Shown here one piece after another: positions 36,378 through 46,015 of a DNA stretch of 64,000 nt; position 1 is the stretch's first letter; each line of letters begins with the position of its first letter. A program made the position numbers and the translations under genes. Source of the stretch: Candidatus Gallimonas merdae (GTDB lineage Bacteria > Bacillota > Clostridia > Christensenellales > Borkfalkiaceae); the NCBI GenBank assembly GCA_904419525.1, contig CAJFRT010000005.1, forward strand, positions 46,671-110,670. Direction: 5' to 3'. Below the pieces are notes generated by a model that worked only from the letters and a program-made list of their open reading frames with translations, was not told the DNA's origin and made no database searches.

Positions 36378-36642
36378 AGCTATAAAAGAGCCGCAAGGAA
36401 GGTGTCCTTCCGCCGCGGGCCCCGATTTGCGCAAACATGCGCTTCAGGGGAAAGGTGAATGCGGGCGCGGCTGAAATGAAAGCCCTGAAAGGCGCCCGCA
36501 GCGGGTGAGGGCGTGCGTTATGCCGACGCCACGGTGTGGCTTCGGCGCACGTCCGAACTGAGGTTTTTGCCGTTCGTGGGGCAAAAACCGTGACCGAACA
36601 CGGGGTCTACCCGTGTGAGACAAACGAGCCGCAGTCTTGTCG
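36378..36642 (+). ncRNA. Candidate structured RNA between queA and tgt
   Basis: A 265-nt GC-rich stretch without a credible protein, flanked by the perfect 64-bp repeats. Consecutive hairpins can be drawn: GGAAGG/CCTTCC (36397-36411); a CCCC/GGGG stem with inner GCGC/GCGC near 36419-36452; a GCCC/GGGC stem enclosing GCCCGC/GGGT near 36482-36512; GCCGA-GCCAC/GTGGC-TCGGC (36522-36546); GGTTTTTGCC/GGCAAAAACC near 36562-36589; CACGGG/CCCGTG (36599-36615). I cannot match it to a known class, and I see no preQ1 riboswitch. It could be an independent RNA or the tgt leader. Confidence 0.4.
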
Positions 36643-37836
<1,194 letters not shown>

Positions 37837-37853
37837 ATCCCGGGCGGAGCGGG

Positions 37854-37876
37854 CCGCTGCGTGCGGCACGCGGCGG
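37854..37876 (+). terminator. Hairpin after tgt, without T tract
   Basis: CCGCTGCGTG-CGG-CACGCGGCGG forms a 10-bp stem with one G-U pair. Nothing else recognisable lies in 37877-38022. Confidence 0.35.
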
Positions 37877-38022
37877 GGCGTCCCTCTCCTGAGAATGCCC
37901 GTGCGCGGGGCGGTCGAAGGCCAATGCGGCGGAATTTCTCCTTTTTTCGGGAAAAATCGCGCCGATCTTTTTCCGTTTTGTTTTGAAATCTTCGTGAAAT
38001 GGAAAAAATATCCGTAAATCGC

Positions 38023-38051
38023 TTGCCAAAAACGGGCAAAAAAGGTATGAT
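38023..38051 (+). promoter_or_regulatory. yajC promoter
   Basis: TTGCCA (38023-38028), 17-bp spacer, TATGAT (38046-38051), 46 nt before yajC. Confidence 0.75.
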
Positions 38052-38097
38052 AGGAAGCGTCCCGTAGGGGAATCTTTCAAAAGGAGACAACAATCGT

Positions 38098-38601
38098 ATG
38101 TGGTTTGCATTGCTGGAAAGCACTTCGGGTACGACTCCGAACAGCGACTGGATCATGTGGGTCCTGATCGGCGTGATCGTGGTCGCTTTCATTGCCTATA
38201 TTTTCTTTTCGGGCAGGAAGAACAAGGCGCGTCAGCAGGAGTATATCGAACAGCTGGAAGCGATCCGTCCCGGCCACAAGGTCAAGACGGCCGGCGGCAT
38301 CTGCGGCATCGTCGTGGAGGTCTGCGATGACAACACCGTGATCATCGAGACGGGAAGCGAGAACTCCGGAAAGTCCTATGTCAAGATGGACAAGGAGCTC
38401 ATTGCGCAGACGGACGCCAAGGGCCCCACGCAGATCGCCCGCGAAGAGGCGGAGGCAAAGCGCAAGGCGGAAAAAGAGGCTAGGGAAGCGGCAAAGCGCG
38501 GCGAACAGCCCGCAGCACCTGCTCCCGCCGCCGAGGAGGCAAAGCAGCCCGCCGAAGATTCCGCGCCCGCAGAGGAAGCGGAGCCGGAAGAGAAGAAATA
38601 A
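38098..38601 (+). CDS. yajC: Preprotein translocase subunit YajC
   Basis: 167 residues. A single N-terminal membrane helix (about residues 19-39, IMWVLIGVIVVAFIAYIFF) is followed by the conserved cytosolic segment EAIRPGHKVKTAGGICGIV. The last 55-60 residues are a low-complexity, charged, Ala/Glu/Pro-rich tail that ordinary YajC (about 90-110 residues) lacks. YajC associates with SecDF at the SecYEG translocon; secD and secF lie 2.3 kb downstream. AAAGGAG precedes the ATG. Confidence 0.92.
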   Translation: MWFALLESTSGTTPNSDWIMWVLIGVIVVAFIAYIFFSGRKNKARQQEYIEQLEAIRPGHKVKTAGGICGIVVEVCDDNTVIIETGSENSGKSYVKMDKELIAQTDAKGPTQIAREEAEAKRKAEKEAREAAKRGEQPAAPAPAAEEAKQPAEDSAPAEEAEPEEKK

Positions 38602-38618
38602 GCGAATAATCGGGCAGA

Positions 38619-38658
38619 CCCCCGCATACCGTAAAGTATCACGGATGCGGGGGTTTTT
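38619..38658 (+). terminator. Terminator/attenuator after yajC
   Basis: CCCCCGCAT-A-CCGT and ACGG-A-TGCGGGGG pair, followed by TTTTT. The next start codon lies 2 nt beyond the T run, so this may attenuate expression of the following gene. Confidence 0.8.
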
Positions 38659-38660
38659 GT

Positions 38661-39035
38661 ATGGAAAATTTCGGCAGGACATGCAAGGAAGTTGCGCTCG
38701 CCGCGCTCTTCTGCACGCTCTTTTATCTGGTGGCGGCAGCGCTTGCCGCCGTCTTCGTGCGCGCCTATGCGCCTGCCGACGGGGCGGTGCTCGCCGTCAA
38801 CTGGGTCATCAAGTGCGTGGGGGCGTTCTTGTTCCCGCTGCTGTTCGTGCACAGCGGCAGGGCGGTCTTCAAGGGGATCGCGGCGGGGATCCTGGCGACG
38901 CTTCTTTCTATGCTGTTGTTTGCTGCGATCGGGGGAGGGTTCCGCCTGAATGCGCTGTTCCTCGTCGAATTGCTCGTGTGCGGGGCGCTCGGCGGGTTCG
39001 GCGCGCTGGTCGGCGTCAGACTGCGCAAGGAGTGA
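38661..39035 (+). CDS. TIGR04086-family membrane protein
   Basis: A 124-residue integral membrane protein with four predicted helices (about residues 9-31, 43-63, 68-90, 97-117). It resembles the TIGR04086 (YrzE-like) family, commonly found near yajC and scfA in Clostridia. Function unknown; no catalytic residues stand out. It follows the yajC terminator almost directly; the GGGGG of the hairpin's 3' arm may double as ribosome site. Confidence 0.8.
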   Translation: MENFGRTCKEVALAALFCTLFYLVAAALAAVFVRAYAPADGAVLAVNWVIKCVGAFLFPLLFVHSGRAVFKGIAAGILATLLSMLLFAAIGGGFRLNALFLVELLVCGALGGFGALVGVRLRKE

Positions 39036-39142
39036 GCGGCGCCCGTCCGCAGTCCGTCTGCGGGGAAGTGCGCGATTTTCCGGGAGAAAGGGGATTTTAT
39101 TCTTCCTTTGCGTGAGAAAATTCGTGAAACAAATAAAATCAC

Positions 39143-39171
39143 TTGCAAAATTTTCCGCGCCGTTGTATAAT
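39143..39171 (+). promoter_or_regulatory. scfA promoter
   Basis: TTGCAA (39143-39148), 17-bp spacer, TATAAT (39166-39171), 30 nt before the scfA ATG. Confidence 0.85.
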
Positions 39172-39201
39172 GAGAAAAAACGAGGACAGGAGAAAACAGA
39201 T

Positions 39202-39354
39202 ATGATCCGTACGATCGCAAAACCTCAGGCAAAGAAAGTGACCGGCTGCGGCGAGTGCAGAAGCACCTGTCAGTCCGCATGCAAGACGAGCTGCACGGTG
39301 GGCAACCAGTCCTGCGAGCGCGTCACGAGAGAGGAAAAGATCGAAAAGAGATAA
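39202..39354 (+). CDS. scfA: SCIFF peptide precursor (six Cys in forty-five residues)
   Basis: A 50-residue ribosomal peptide. Six cysteines lie within about 23 residues: CGEC, then C residues in RSTC, QSAC and KTSC, and the last in NQSC. The N-terminal MIRTIAKPQAKK leader-like segment is conserved in the family. The adjacent radical SAM enzyme installs a thioether bridge between a Cys and a Thr side of the core. SCIFF is nearly universal in Clostridia but its biological role is unknown. The AGGAG site is 9-10 nt upstream. Confidence 0.95.
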   Translation: MIRTIAKPQAKKVTGCGECRSTCQSACKTSCTVGNQSCERVTREEKIEKR

Positions 39355-39381
39355 TCTTTTCTGACTACACCGCTTGAACGG

Positions 39382-39412
39382 GGAGCGGCGCTTGGGCGCT
39401 GCTCCTTGTTTT
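39382..39412 (+). terminator. Attenuating terminator between scfA and scfB
   Basis: GGAGCGGCGC-TTGG-GCGCTGCTCC is a perfect stem apart from one G-U, followed by TTGTTTT. No new promoter is evident before scfB, so partial read-through would make precursor mRNA in excess of maturase mRNA. Confidence 0.8.
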
Positions 39413-39447
39413 GCGCTTTTGATCGGATTTTTCCGGATTGGATTTTT

Positions 39448-40755
39448 ATGGTACACGTTTTTCACTACCACGGACATCACTATGTCTACGATACGGGCAG
39501 CGGCGCGCTGCACGAGTGCGATGAAAAGACGGCGCGTCACCTTGCGGGCGAGAGCGTTGAATTTTCCGATGAGGAGCTCCGGCAGACGCTTGCGGACATC
39601 GAGGGGCTCAAAGATGCGGGCCTTCTGTATGCGGAGGAGACGCACGTCGCGCCCGTCAAGTCGAACGAGCTGAAGGCGCTCTGCCTGCACATCTGCCACG
39701 ACTGCAACCTTCGCTGCAGATACTGCTTTGCGGACGAGGGGGCCTATCATGCCGAACGCGGGATGATGAGCCTTGAAACGGCGAAAAAGGCCATTGACTT
39801 CCTCATCGCAAACAGCGGTGCGCGCAAAGTGCTCGAAGTGGACTTTTTCGGCGGGGAACCGCTCATGAATCTTGCCGTGATCAGGGAGACGGTCGCCTAC
39901 GCCAAGGCGGAGGCGGCGAAGCGCGGCAAGCGCTTTCTGTTCACGACGACGACGAACGGGCTGCTGTTAAACGACGAGGCGGTGGAATTTCTCAACGCCG
40001 AGATGGAGAACGTCGTTCTTTCCCTCGACGGCAGAAAGGAAGTACACGACGCCGTCAGAAAGACCGTCTCCGGCAAGGGCAGTTTCGATGCGGTCATCGA
40101 CAAGATCAGACATTTTGTCAGGATCAGAGGGGACAAGCACTACTATGTGCGCGGCACGTTCACGGCCAGGAACCTCGATTTTTCCAAGGACGTCCTCTTC
40201 CTGGCCGATCAGGGGTTTGACTCCCTGTCCGTTGAGCCCGTCGTCACCGATATTCCCGACCTGCAGATCCGCGAAGAGCATCTGCCCGTCATCGAAGCGG
40301 AGTATGAAAAGCTGTGCGACGAGTATATCCGCCGCGAGGCGGAGGGGAAGGGCTTTTCCTTCTTTCATTTCCATATCGATCTGGAGGGCGGCCCCTGCCT
40401 TCAGAAGCGCGTTTCGGCGTGCGGCGCGGGGAACGAGTATCTCTCCGTCGTCCCCAACGGCGACATCTATCCCTGCCATCAGTTCGCCGGGGATCCGAAA
40501 TGGCGCATGGGCAGCGTATACGAGGGCGCGGTCGACCCCGCGATCCGCGGACTGTTTGCGTCGTCCAGCCTGTTCACGCGGGAAAAGTGCGGGGACTGCT
40601 TTGCCAAGTTTATCTGCTCGGGCGGGTGCAGCGCGAACAACTATCATTATAACGGCGACATCAACAAGCCGTACGAGATGACCTGCGCAATGATGAAAAA
40701 ACGCATCGAGTGCGCAATGCACGTCCTTGCTGAACGCAAGTCACGCGAAAATTAG
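39448..40755 (+). CDS. scfB: SCIFF maturase, radical SAM/SPASM enzyme
   Basis: 435 residues. N-terminal RiPP-recognition region (about 1-75), then a radical SAM domain with CNLRCRYC (Cys86, Cys90, Cys93) and FFGGEPLMN, and a C-terminal SPASM domain with auxiliary-cluster cysteines in SACGAGNEY, IYPCHQF, CGDCFAKFICSGGC and MTCAMM. It forms the thioether cross-link in the scfA peptide. I chose the ATG at 39448 (MVHVFHYHGHHYV), the usual family start; the ribosome site is weak. Confidence 0.95.
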   Translation: MVHVFHYHGHHYVYDTGSGALHECDEKTARHLAGESVEFSDEELRQTLADIEGLKDAGLLYAEETHVAPVKSNELKALCLHICHDCNLRCRYCFADEGAYHAERGMMSLETAKKAIDFLIANSGARKVLEVDFFGGEPLMNLAVIRETVAYAKAEAAKRGKRFLFTTTTNGLLLNDEAVEFLNAEMENVVLSLDGRKEVHDAVRKTVSGKGSFDAVIDKIRHFVRIRGDKHYYVRGTFTARNLDFSKDVLFLADQGFDSLSVEPVVTDIPDLQIREEHLPVIEAEYEKLCDEYIRREAEGKGFSFFHFHIDLEGGPCLQKRVSACGAGNEYLSVVPNGDIYPCHQFAGDPKWRMGSVYEGAVDPAIRGLFASSSLFTREKCGDCFAKFICSGGCSANNYHYNGDINKPYEMTCAMMKKRIECAMHVLAERKSREN

Positions 40756-40786
40756 GCAAAAAATATGAAAAGCGGCGCGTTTCGGC

Positions 40787-40815
40787 TTGACGGAGCCGCC
40801 CTTTTTCTATATAAT
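40787..40815 (+). promoter_or_regulatory. secD promoter
   Basis: TTGACG (40787-40792), 17-bp spacer, TATAAT (40810-40815). Confidence 0.85.
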
Positions 40816-40881
40816 GAGAGGAGCGAGAATTTTCCGAAATCACATTTTGGGCATTCCCCGTTCACGATACAGGAGGAGGCA

Positions 40882-42387
40882 ATGGGCAAGAAAAAATCGG
40901 TGGTCCTGCTGGTGATCTATACCCTGTTGATCGCCGTTTTGTGCTTTATCTGTACCGTTTCGTTTTCTTACGGAACGGATCAGCTGTACACGTTCAGTTC
41001 CGTCATGCGCATGATGGAAAAGGACGCCGATCTCGGGCTTGCGTACGGCGCGAACGCCGACGCGGGCGCGTACCTTGGCGGCGGCTATTCCGCCGTGTAC
41101 TATCCGGAGGGCGTCATTTCCGCCAGAGAATATGCGGACAACCTCGACGGCATGACCGACGAAGAACAGGCGGATTACGCCGCGAACTACGTGCGCTATC
41201 CCGATGAAAATGGTTCCGTCTATCTGGAAAAGGGCGTCGCCTGCAATGAGGACGGCACCGTCATGTCGAGCTTTGAAGAGGCGTTCTCGTCTGCGCTGGA
41301 GACCGTCACGCAGCGGTTTGCCCGCCTGCGGGTGGACGGTGCGCGCGTCGAAGCGGTCGACGGGTGCATGATCCGTGTGTTCCTGCCCGCCATGATGGAC
41401 AGCGAATATACCGCGATCAGCGTCTTTGCCTATACGGGAGAGCTGAGGATCACTTACGGCTCGGACGAGGCTTCCGCGACTGCGCTGTTCACGCCGCGCG
41501 CCGGGGAGACGGTCGCCGACTATGTGGAGGCGGTCAATTCGCGCGCTTCCGGCGAAACGGGCTATGTCGAGTTTGTGTTTACGGACAAGGGCCGGGAGGC
41601 GCTTGCCAGCGCAACGTCCGGCGCGGCGGAAACGGCGGTCACGCTCTATTTCTACGTCGGCGATTCGCTTGTGCTCAACCTTTCGGTGAACGAAGCGTAC
41701 GATCAGAATACGCTCTACATCAGCGGCAGCTATACGCCTGAAACGGCCAACACCGTGGCGACGCTCTTCTCGACGGCGCTCTCCGGAACGGAGGACGATC
41801 TCACCCTTACGCCGAGCGATGCCTATTTCCACCATGCCCTGTACGGCGAGAATACCGTTCTGATGCTCTATATCGCATTCGGCGTATTCTTCGTCGCGAT
41901 GATGGCGTTCTTCTTCATTCGCTACCATCGCCTCGGATTCGTACATCTGTACACCTATCTGCTGTTCCTGTTCGCCATGATCCTGTGCGGCTGGTCGATC
42001 CCGTTCCTGTATCTGAGCGTGGAGACCTTCCTTGCGTTCATGCTGGCCTCCGTGCTGCTCTGCGTGAGCGACGCCGTGGCGTTCGAGTGTGCGCGCAAAG
42101 AGTTCGCGCTCGGCAAGACGATGACCTCTTCCGTCAAGACAGGCTATAAAAAGTGTTTCTGGAAACTGTTCGATCTGCACATCGTCGTCGCGGTGATCGG
42201 ATTCCTCGTGTATGCGATCGCTCTCACGAGCCTGCAGACGGCGGCGTTCGTGCTCGGACTGGGCGCGGCGTTCTCGGGCATTGCGACCCTTCTTGTCAAC
42301 CGCTTCGGCTGGGCGGTGATGATGGGTACCTCCAAGAAGCCCGGCAAGTTCTGCAACTTCAAGCGGGAGGAAGTGGAAGATGAGTAA
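40882..42387 (+). CDS. secD: SecD-like protein-export membrane subunit
   Basis: A 501-residue membrane protein with the SecD layout: one N-terminal helix (about residues 7-27), a large extracytoplasmic domain (about 30-320), and five helices toward the C-terminus (about 326-347, 354-374, 380-400, 430-450, 455-478). The canonical GLDLxGG motif is not present; the matching region reads GAYLGGGYSAVYYPEG. The assignment rests on topology, order with secF and proximity to yajC. A divergent clostridial SecD is likeliest. AGGAGGAGG precedes the ATG. Confidence 0.78.
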   Translation: MGKKKSVVLLVIYTLLIAVLCFICTVSFSYGTDQLYTFSSVMRMMEKDADLGLAYGANADAGAYLGGGYSAVYYPEGVISAREYADNLDGMTDEEQADYAANYVRYPDENGSVYLEKGVACNEDGTVMSSFEEAFSSALETVTQRFARLRVDGARVEAVDGCMIRVFLPAMMDSEYTAISVFAYTGELRITYGSDEASATALFTPRAGETVADYVEAVNSRASGETGYVEFVFTDKGREALASATSGAAETAVTLYFYVGDSLVLNLSVNEAYDQNTLYISGSYTPETANTVATLFSTALSGTEDDLTLTPSDAYFHHALYGENTVLMLYIAFGVFFVAMMAFFFIRYHRLGFVHLYTYLLFLFAMILCGWSIPFLYLSVETFLAFMLASVLLCVSDAVAFECARKEFALGKTMTSSVKTGYKKCFWKLFDLHIVVAVIGFLVYAIALTSLQTAAFVLGLGAAFSGIATLLVNRFGWAVMMGTSKKPGKFCNFKREEVEDE

Positions 42388-43417
42388 AAAGCGTTTGAAT
42401 CTGCTTCCCGTATGGGCGGCGATCTCCGCCGTCATCATCATTGCGGGCATTGTTCTGATGGCGCTGCTCGGCTTCAACGAGGCGCTCGACCGCCCCGAAA
42501 GCAAGACGTTTGACGTGTACTACAACGTCGTTGTCGATCTGAGTGAGGACCGCAAGAGCGAGCTTGCGACCTATTGCGAGGACGCGTTCGCAGACGCCGG
42601 CATCTCGTTCACCGACAAGCAGACGCTGGAAGGGCAGACGGATCCCGTTTCCACCGGTCAGGGTTCGTTCTCCTCGACGGGCAACGATTTCCTTCTGCGC
42701 TACACGTTCTCCGCGGACGTCTCCGACGAATCGCTTGCGGCCGCCAAAGCTGCGGTGGAGGCGAGCATCGCCGGCAACGAAGGGTTCGCCCTTCCCGCCG
42801 AGACGTACGTCTCCTTTGATACGATCTCTCTTCAGCCCATGAATGAGGCGATGTGGCGGGGCGCGGTCGCCGTGGCGGTCGCCGCCGTTGTCGCGCTCAT
42901 CTATATTGCGATCCGTTTCGGCATGGGCTGTGCGCTGACGGGGCTCGTCGCCTGCGTCAACGATGCGTTCCTGACGCTCTCCGTGTTTGCGATCGCGCGT
43001 ATTCCCGTCTATGCCTTTGCTCCCATGCTGTATGCGGCGATCGCGGCGGCCGTCTCGGCGGTCTACTGGCTGATCCGCTGCATGAAACTGCGCGACGACG
43101 CCAAGGATCCGACGGCGGGCGTGCTCTCCGCGGACGAGGCCGTGGCGAATGCCTGCGCCGCGACCGACAAGCTGGTCTGGCTGGCTGCCGGGATCCTGCT
43201 TGCAGTCGTTGCCGTCTGCGCGGCGTGCACCGCAATGACGGGCGCAACGTTTATCTTTGCGGGCGCGCTGATCGCTGTCGCCGCAGGGCTGTATTCGTCC
43301 ATGCTGCTCGCGCCTGCGCTGCACGTCAAGGTCAAGGCGCACTTCGACCGCATGAAGAAAAAGAATGCGCGCTATGAAGGGAAAAAGAAATCGGCAAAGG
43401 CGGACGCCGAAGCCTGA
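42380..43417 (+). CDS. secF: SecF-like protein-export membrane subunit
   Basis: 345 residues. N-terminal helix (about 10-32), an extracytoplasmic domain (about 35-150), and five helices (about 153-173, 177-199, 205-226, 267-287, 289-317), then a Lys-rich cytosolic tail. This is the SecF plan; sequence motifs are weak, as in SecD here. SecDF uses the proton or sodium gradient to pull preproteins from the SecYEG channel. The start overlaps secD by 8 bp. Confidence 0.78.
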   Translation: MSKKRLNLLPVWAAISAVIIIAGIVLMALLGFNEALDRPESKTFDVYYNVVVDLSEDRKSELATYCEDAFADAGISFTDKQTLEGQTDPVSTGQGSFSSTGNDFLLRYTFSADVSDESLAAAKAAVEASIAGNEGFALPAETYVSFDTISLQPMNEAMWRGAVAVAVAAVVALIYIAIRFGMGCALTGLVACVNDAFLTLSVFAIARIPVYAFAPMLYAAIAAAVSAVYWLIRCMKLRDDAKDPTAGVLSADEAVANACAATDKLVWLAAGILLAVVAVCAACTAMTGATFIFAGALIAVAAGLYSSMLLAPALHVKVKAHFDRMKKKNARYEGKKKSAKADAEA

Positions 43418-43436
43418 ACGACCGGAATCAAATCAG

Positions 43437-43462
43437 ACGGCGGGAGTATTCCCGCCGTTTTC
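43437..43462 (+). terminator. secDF terminator
   Basis: ACGGCGGGA-GTAT-TCCCGCCGT followed by TTTTCC. Well formed, with a short T tract. Confidence 0.75.
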
Positions 43463-43510
43463 CGTCTTTTTTCCGGTTAAACTTTCGTTTCCGCACAGGC
43501 CGAAAAATTT

Positions 43511-43539
43511 TTGCGCGGACGGCGATTTTGTGGTATACT
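43511..43539 (+). promoter_or_regulatory. recJ promoter
   Basis: TTGCGC (43511-43516), 17-bp spacer, TATACT (43534-43539). The leader to recJ is about 170 nt. Confidence 0.75.
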
Positions 43540-43548
43540 GTAAGGGAA

Positions 43549-43661
43549 CAATACGAACAACTCCTTAACAGTTACCGTAAGTGAGCAATACGAACCGGGC
43601 TTTCTGCGGGCAGTTTCTGTTCGCAGCGGAGCCGGCTCCGGCGGGAACGGATTCCCGCCGG
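43549..43661 (+). promoter_or_regulatory. Structured recJ leader with a repeated 10-mer
   Basis: CAATACGAAC occurs at 43549-43558 and again at 43586-43595, near the 5' end of the transcript. A CTGCG/CGCAG hairpin and then a perfect 10-bp stem (CCGGCGGGAA-CGGA-TTCCCGCCGG, 43638-43661) follow. No T tract. Possibly a protein-binding leader or stabiliser; the function is unknown. Confidence 0.4.
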
Positions 43662-43716
43662 CCCGTGTAAATTGCGTACACGGAAAAAAAAAGGACACAA
43701 AGCGGACAGGACGACC

Positions 43717-46014
43717 ATGAAAAAACTCGTGCATGAATTTGAGCTGTCTCCCGCGCAGGAAGCGGAAGTATCAGAGTGCGCCGCGTCTCTCGGCATTGCG
43801 CCGACGACGGCGCGCATTCTCTATGCGCGGGGCATGGATACGCGGGAAAAGATGCATGCGTTTCTTCATCCGGGCGCGCAGCACTTTTTGTCGCCCCTCC
43901 TCATGAAGGGCATGCGGGAGGCGGTGGAGCTCTTTACGCAGGCGCGCGACGAGGAGTGGCGGGTCGCCCTGTTCGGGGACTACGATGCGGACGGGATCGG
44001 CGCGCTCGCCGTGCTCTCCCGCGCGCTCAGGGAGTTCGGCATCGAGCCCTATCTGTATGTTCCCGAACGCAGCGAAGGCTACGGCATGAGCATCGCGGCG
44101 CTCGATAAGATCTTCGATGAATTCATGCCCGATCTCATCGTCACGGTGGACTGCGGCATCTCCAACGCCGCGGAGGTTGCATACGCGCAGGAGGCGGGCG
44201 CCTATGTGATCGTGACGGATCACCACGAGCTGCCCGAAACGCTTCCCGACTGCATCACGATCAATCCGAAACTTGCGGACGACTATCCCTATGACAATCT
44301 GTGCGGCGCCGGCGTTGCCTTCAAACTGGCCGAAGCGCTGCTGGGGGAGCGGGCCATGCAGTTTGTCGACTTCGCCGCGCTCTCCACGGTGGCGGACAGC
44401 GTGCCGCTGCTCGGCGAAAACCGCGACATCGTGGCGGAGGGACTCAAGCGCATCGAAAAGCACCCGCGCCCCGCTTTTGCCGCACTCCTCGGAAAGGCGA
44501 ATGAGATCACGGCCCAGACGCTTGCGTTTACGGTCGCGCCCCGCATCAATGCCGCGGGGAGAATGGGGGACGCACATGCGGCGCTTGCCCTGTTCACGAC
44601 GGAAAACGAGGAGGCGATCGCCCTTCTTGCCGAAAAACTCAACCTCTATAACGCCGAACGTCAGCACGCCTGCGACGAGCTCTACGCGCAGGCAGTCGCC
44701 CGGATCCGGCAGGAGGGGGCGTTCGAGCCCGTCGTCATGCTGGCGGCCGAAAACTGGAACGCCGGGTTTGTGGGCATTGTGGCGGCGCGCATCGCAGAGG
44801 AGTTCTCCCGTCCGGCGCTGTTGTTCGTCCGCCGCGGCGACATGCTGCGCGGCAGTGCGCGCAGCGTGGAGGGCGTGAACATCTTTGAAGCGCTCAGGGC
44901 CTGCTCGGAGTATATCGAAGAATTCGGCGGCCATTCGCAGGCGGCCGGCGTCAACGTGCGCGCGGATCAGTTCGATGCGCTCAAACACGCGCTCGGGGAG
45001 TATATCCGCACGCACTATACGCGCGACGACCTTGCGTCCAAGATCTACGTCGTGGGCGAGGGGGAAGATCACGCGCGCGTCGCCCGCGAGCTCAGCCTGC
45101 TCGAACCGTTCGGGATCGGCAACCGCCGTCCGCTGTTCACGATGGAAGCGGGCCGCCTGGACGCCAACCCCGTCAAGCCTCTTTCGCCGCATCTTTCCAT
45201 GAATGCGCACGGCCTGGATTTCATGTACTTCGGCGGTGCGAAAGATCTGAAATTTTTGCGCAGCGATCTGAAAAAGACGCTCGTCTACGAATACAATGTC
45301 TCCACGTTCCGCGGCAGGGAATATCTCAAGGGCTTTGTGCGCGCGGTCCTGCCGTCCGGCGGCGGCACGGCCTCGCCCGAGATCTTTGAAAACACCCTTC
45401 TCGCGCTGCGCGGGCCGCGCGTGCGGGCGGACGCCGGCACGGAGGAGCTGGACGGATATCTTGCCGAAAAGCGCGCCGCGTGCGCATACGGGCTGTGCGC
45501 CGTCTGCTATGACGTAACATCGCTTGCGGGGTTCCCGTCCCTTGCGGGACTTCCCGCCGATGTGTTCCGGCTCTCTTCCGGAAACTGCGAGAACGTGGTG
45601 CTCGTCGCGCCCGATCCCGGCTGCGATCTTTCGGGCTACCGCGACGTGGTGTTCCTGGACATGCCCCCCGCCAATGCCCTGAAAACGGGCGGCGCGCAGA
45701 TCAGGGTGAACGGACAGCTGGACGGAAGAAAACTGCTTTACCGCGTCACGGCGGAGCGCGAGGCGCTGCTTTCGGTCTTTCAGGCGCTCCGCACGCAGGG
45801 CGGGCGCGTCTCGGGGGAGACGTATGCGGAGGCCGCGAAATCGTGCGCATGCCTGGGCTTTCCGACGGAGCAATTTATTTTCGCGCTTGCCGTATTCGAG
45901 GAACTGGGACTGATCTCCCTGAAGGGAGGACATCTTTCCGTGGTCCGCGGGAAAAAGACAGAGCTTTCCGCTTCCGCGCTCTATCAGGCGGTTGCGGCGC
46001 TCGGGGAGGAGTGA
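43717..46014 (+). CDS. recJ: Single-stranded-DNA-specific exonuclease RecJ
   Basis: 765 residues. 5'-3' exonuclease of recombination and repair. DHH phosphoesterase motifs: ALFGDYDADGIGAL, LIVTVDCGISN, VIVTDHHELP; DHHA1 motif EFGGHSQAAGVN; then an OB-like domain. A C-terminal extension past about residue 570 is the RecJ type found in Firmicutes. The ATG at 43717 is the family start, with AGGA 8-9 nt before it. rel follows directly with a strong ribosome site in the recJ end. Confidence 0.95.
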   Translation: MKKLVHEFELSPAQEAEVSECAASLGIAPTTARILYARGMDTREKMHAFLHPGAQHFLSPLLMKGMREAVELFTQARDEEWRVALFGDYDADGIGALAVLSRALREFGIEPYLYVPERSEGYGMSIAALDKIFDEFMPDLIVTVDCGISNAAEVAYAQEAGAYVIVTDHHELPETLPDCITINPKLADDYPYDNLCGAGVAFKLAEALLGERAMQFVDFAALSTVADSVPLLGENRDIVAEGLKRIEKHPRPAFAALLGKANEITAQTLAFTVAPRINAAGRMGDAHAALALFTTENEEAIALLAEKLNLYNAERQHACDELYAQAVARIRQEGAFEPVVMLAAENWNAGFVGIVAARIAEEFSRPALLFVRRGDMLRGSARSVEGVNIFEALRACSEYIEEFGGHSQAAGVNVRADQFDALKHALGEYIRTHYTRDDLASKIYVVGEGEDHARVARELSLLEPFGIGNRRPLFTMEAGRLDANPVKPLSPHLSMNAHGLDFMYFGGAKDLKFLRSDLKKTLVYEYNVSTFRGREYLKGFVRAVLPSGGGTASPEIFENTLLALRGPRVRADAGTEELDGYLAEKRAACAYGLCAVCYDVTSLAGFPSLAGLPADVFRLSSGNCENVVLVAPDPGCDLSGYRDVVFLDMPPANALKTGGAQIRVNGQLDGRKLLYRVTAEREALLSVFQALRTQGGRVSGETYAEAAKSCACLGFPTEQFIFALAVFEELGLISLKGGHLSVVRGKKTELSASALYQAVAALGEE

Positions 46015-46015
46015 T

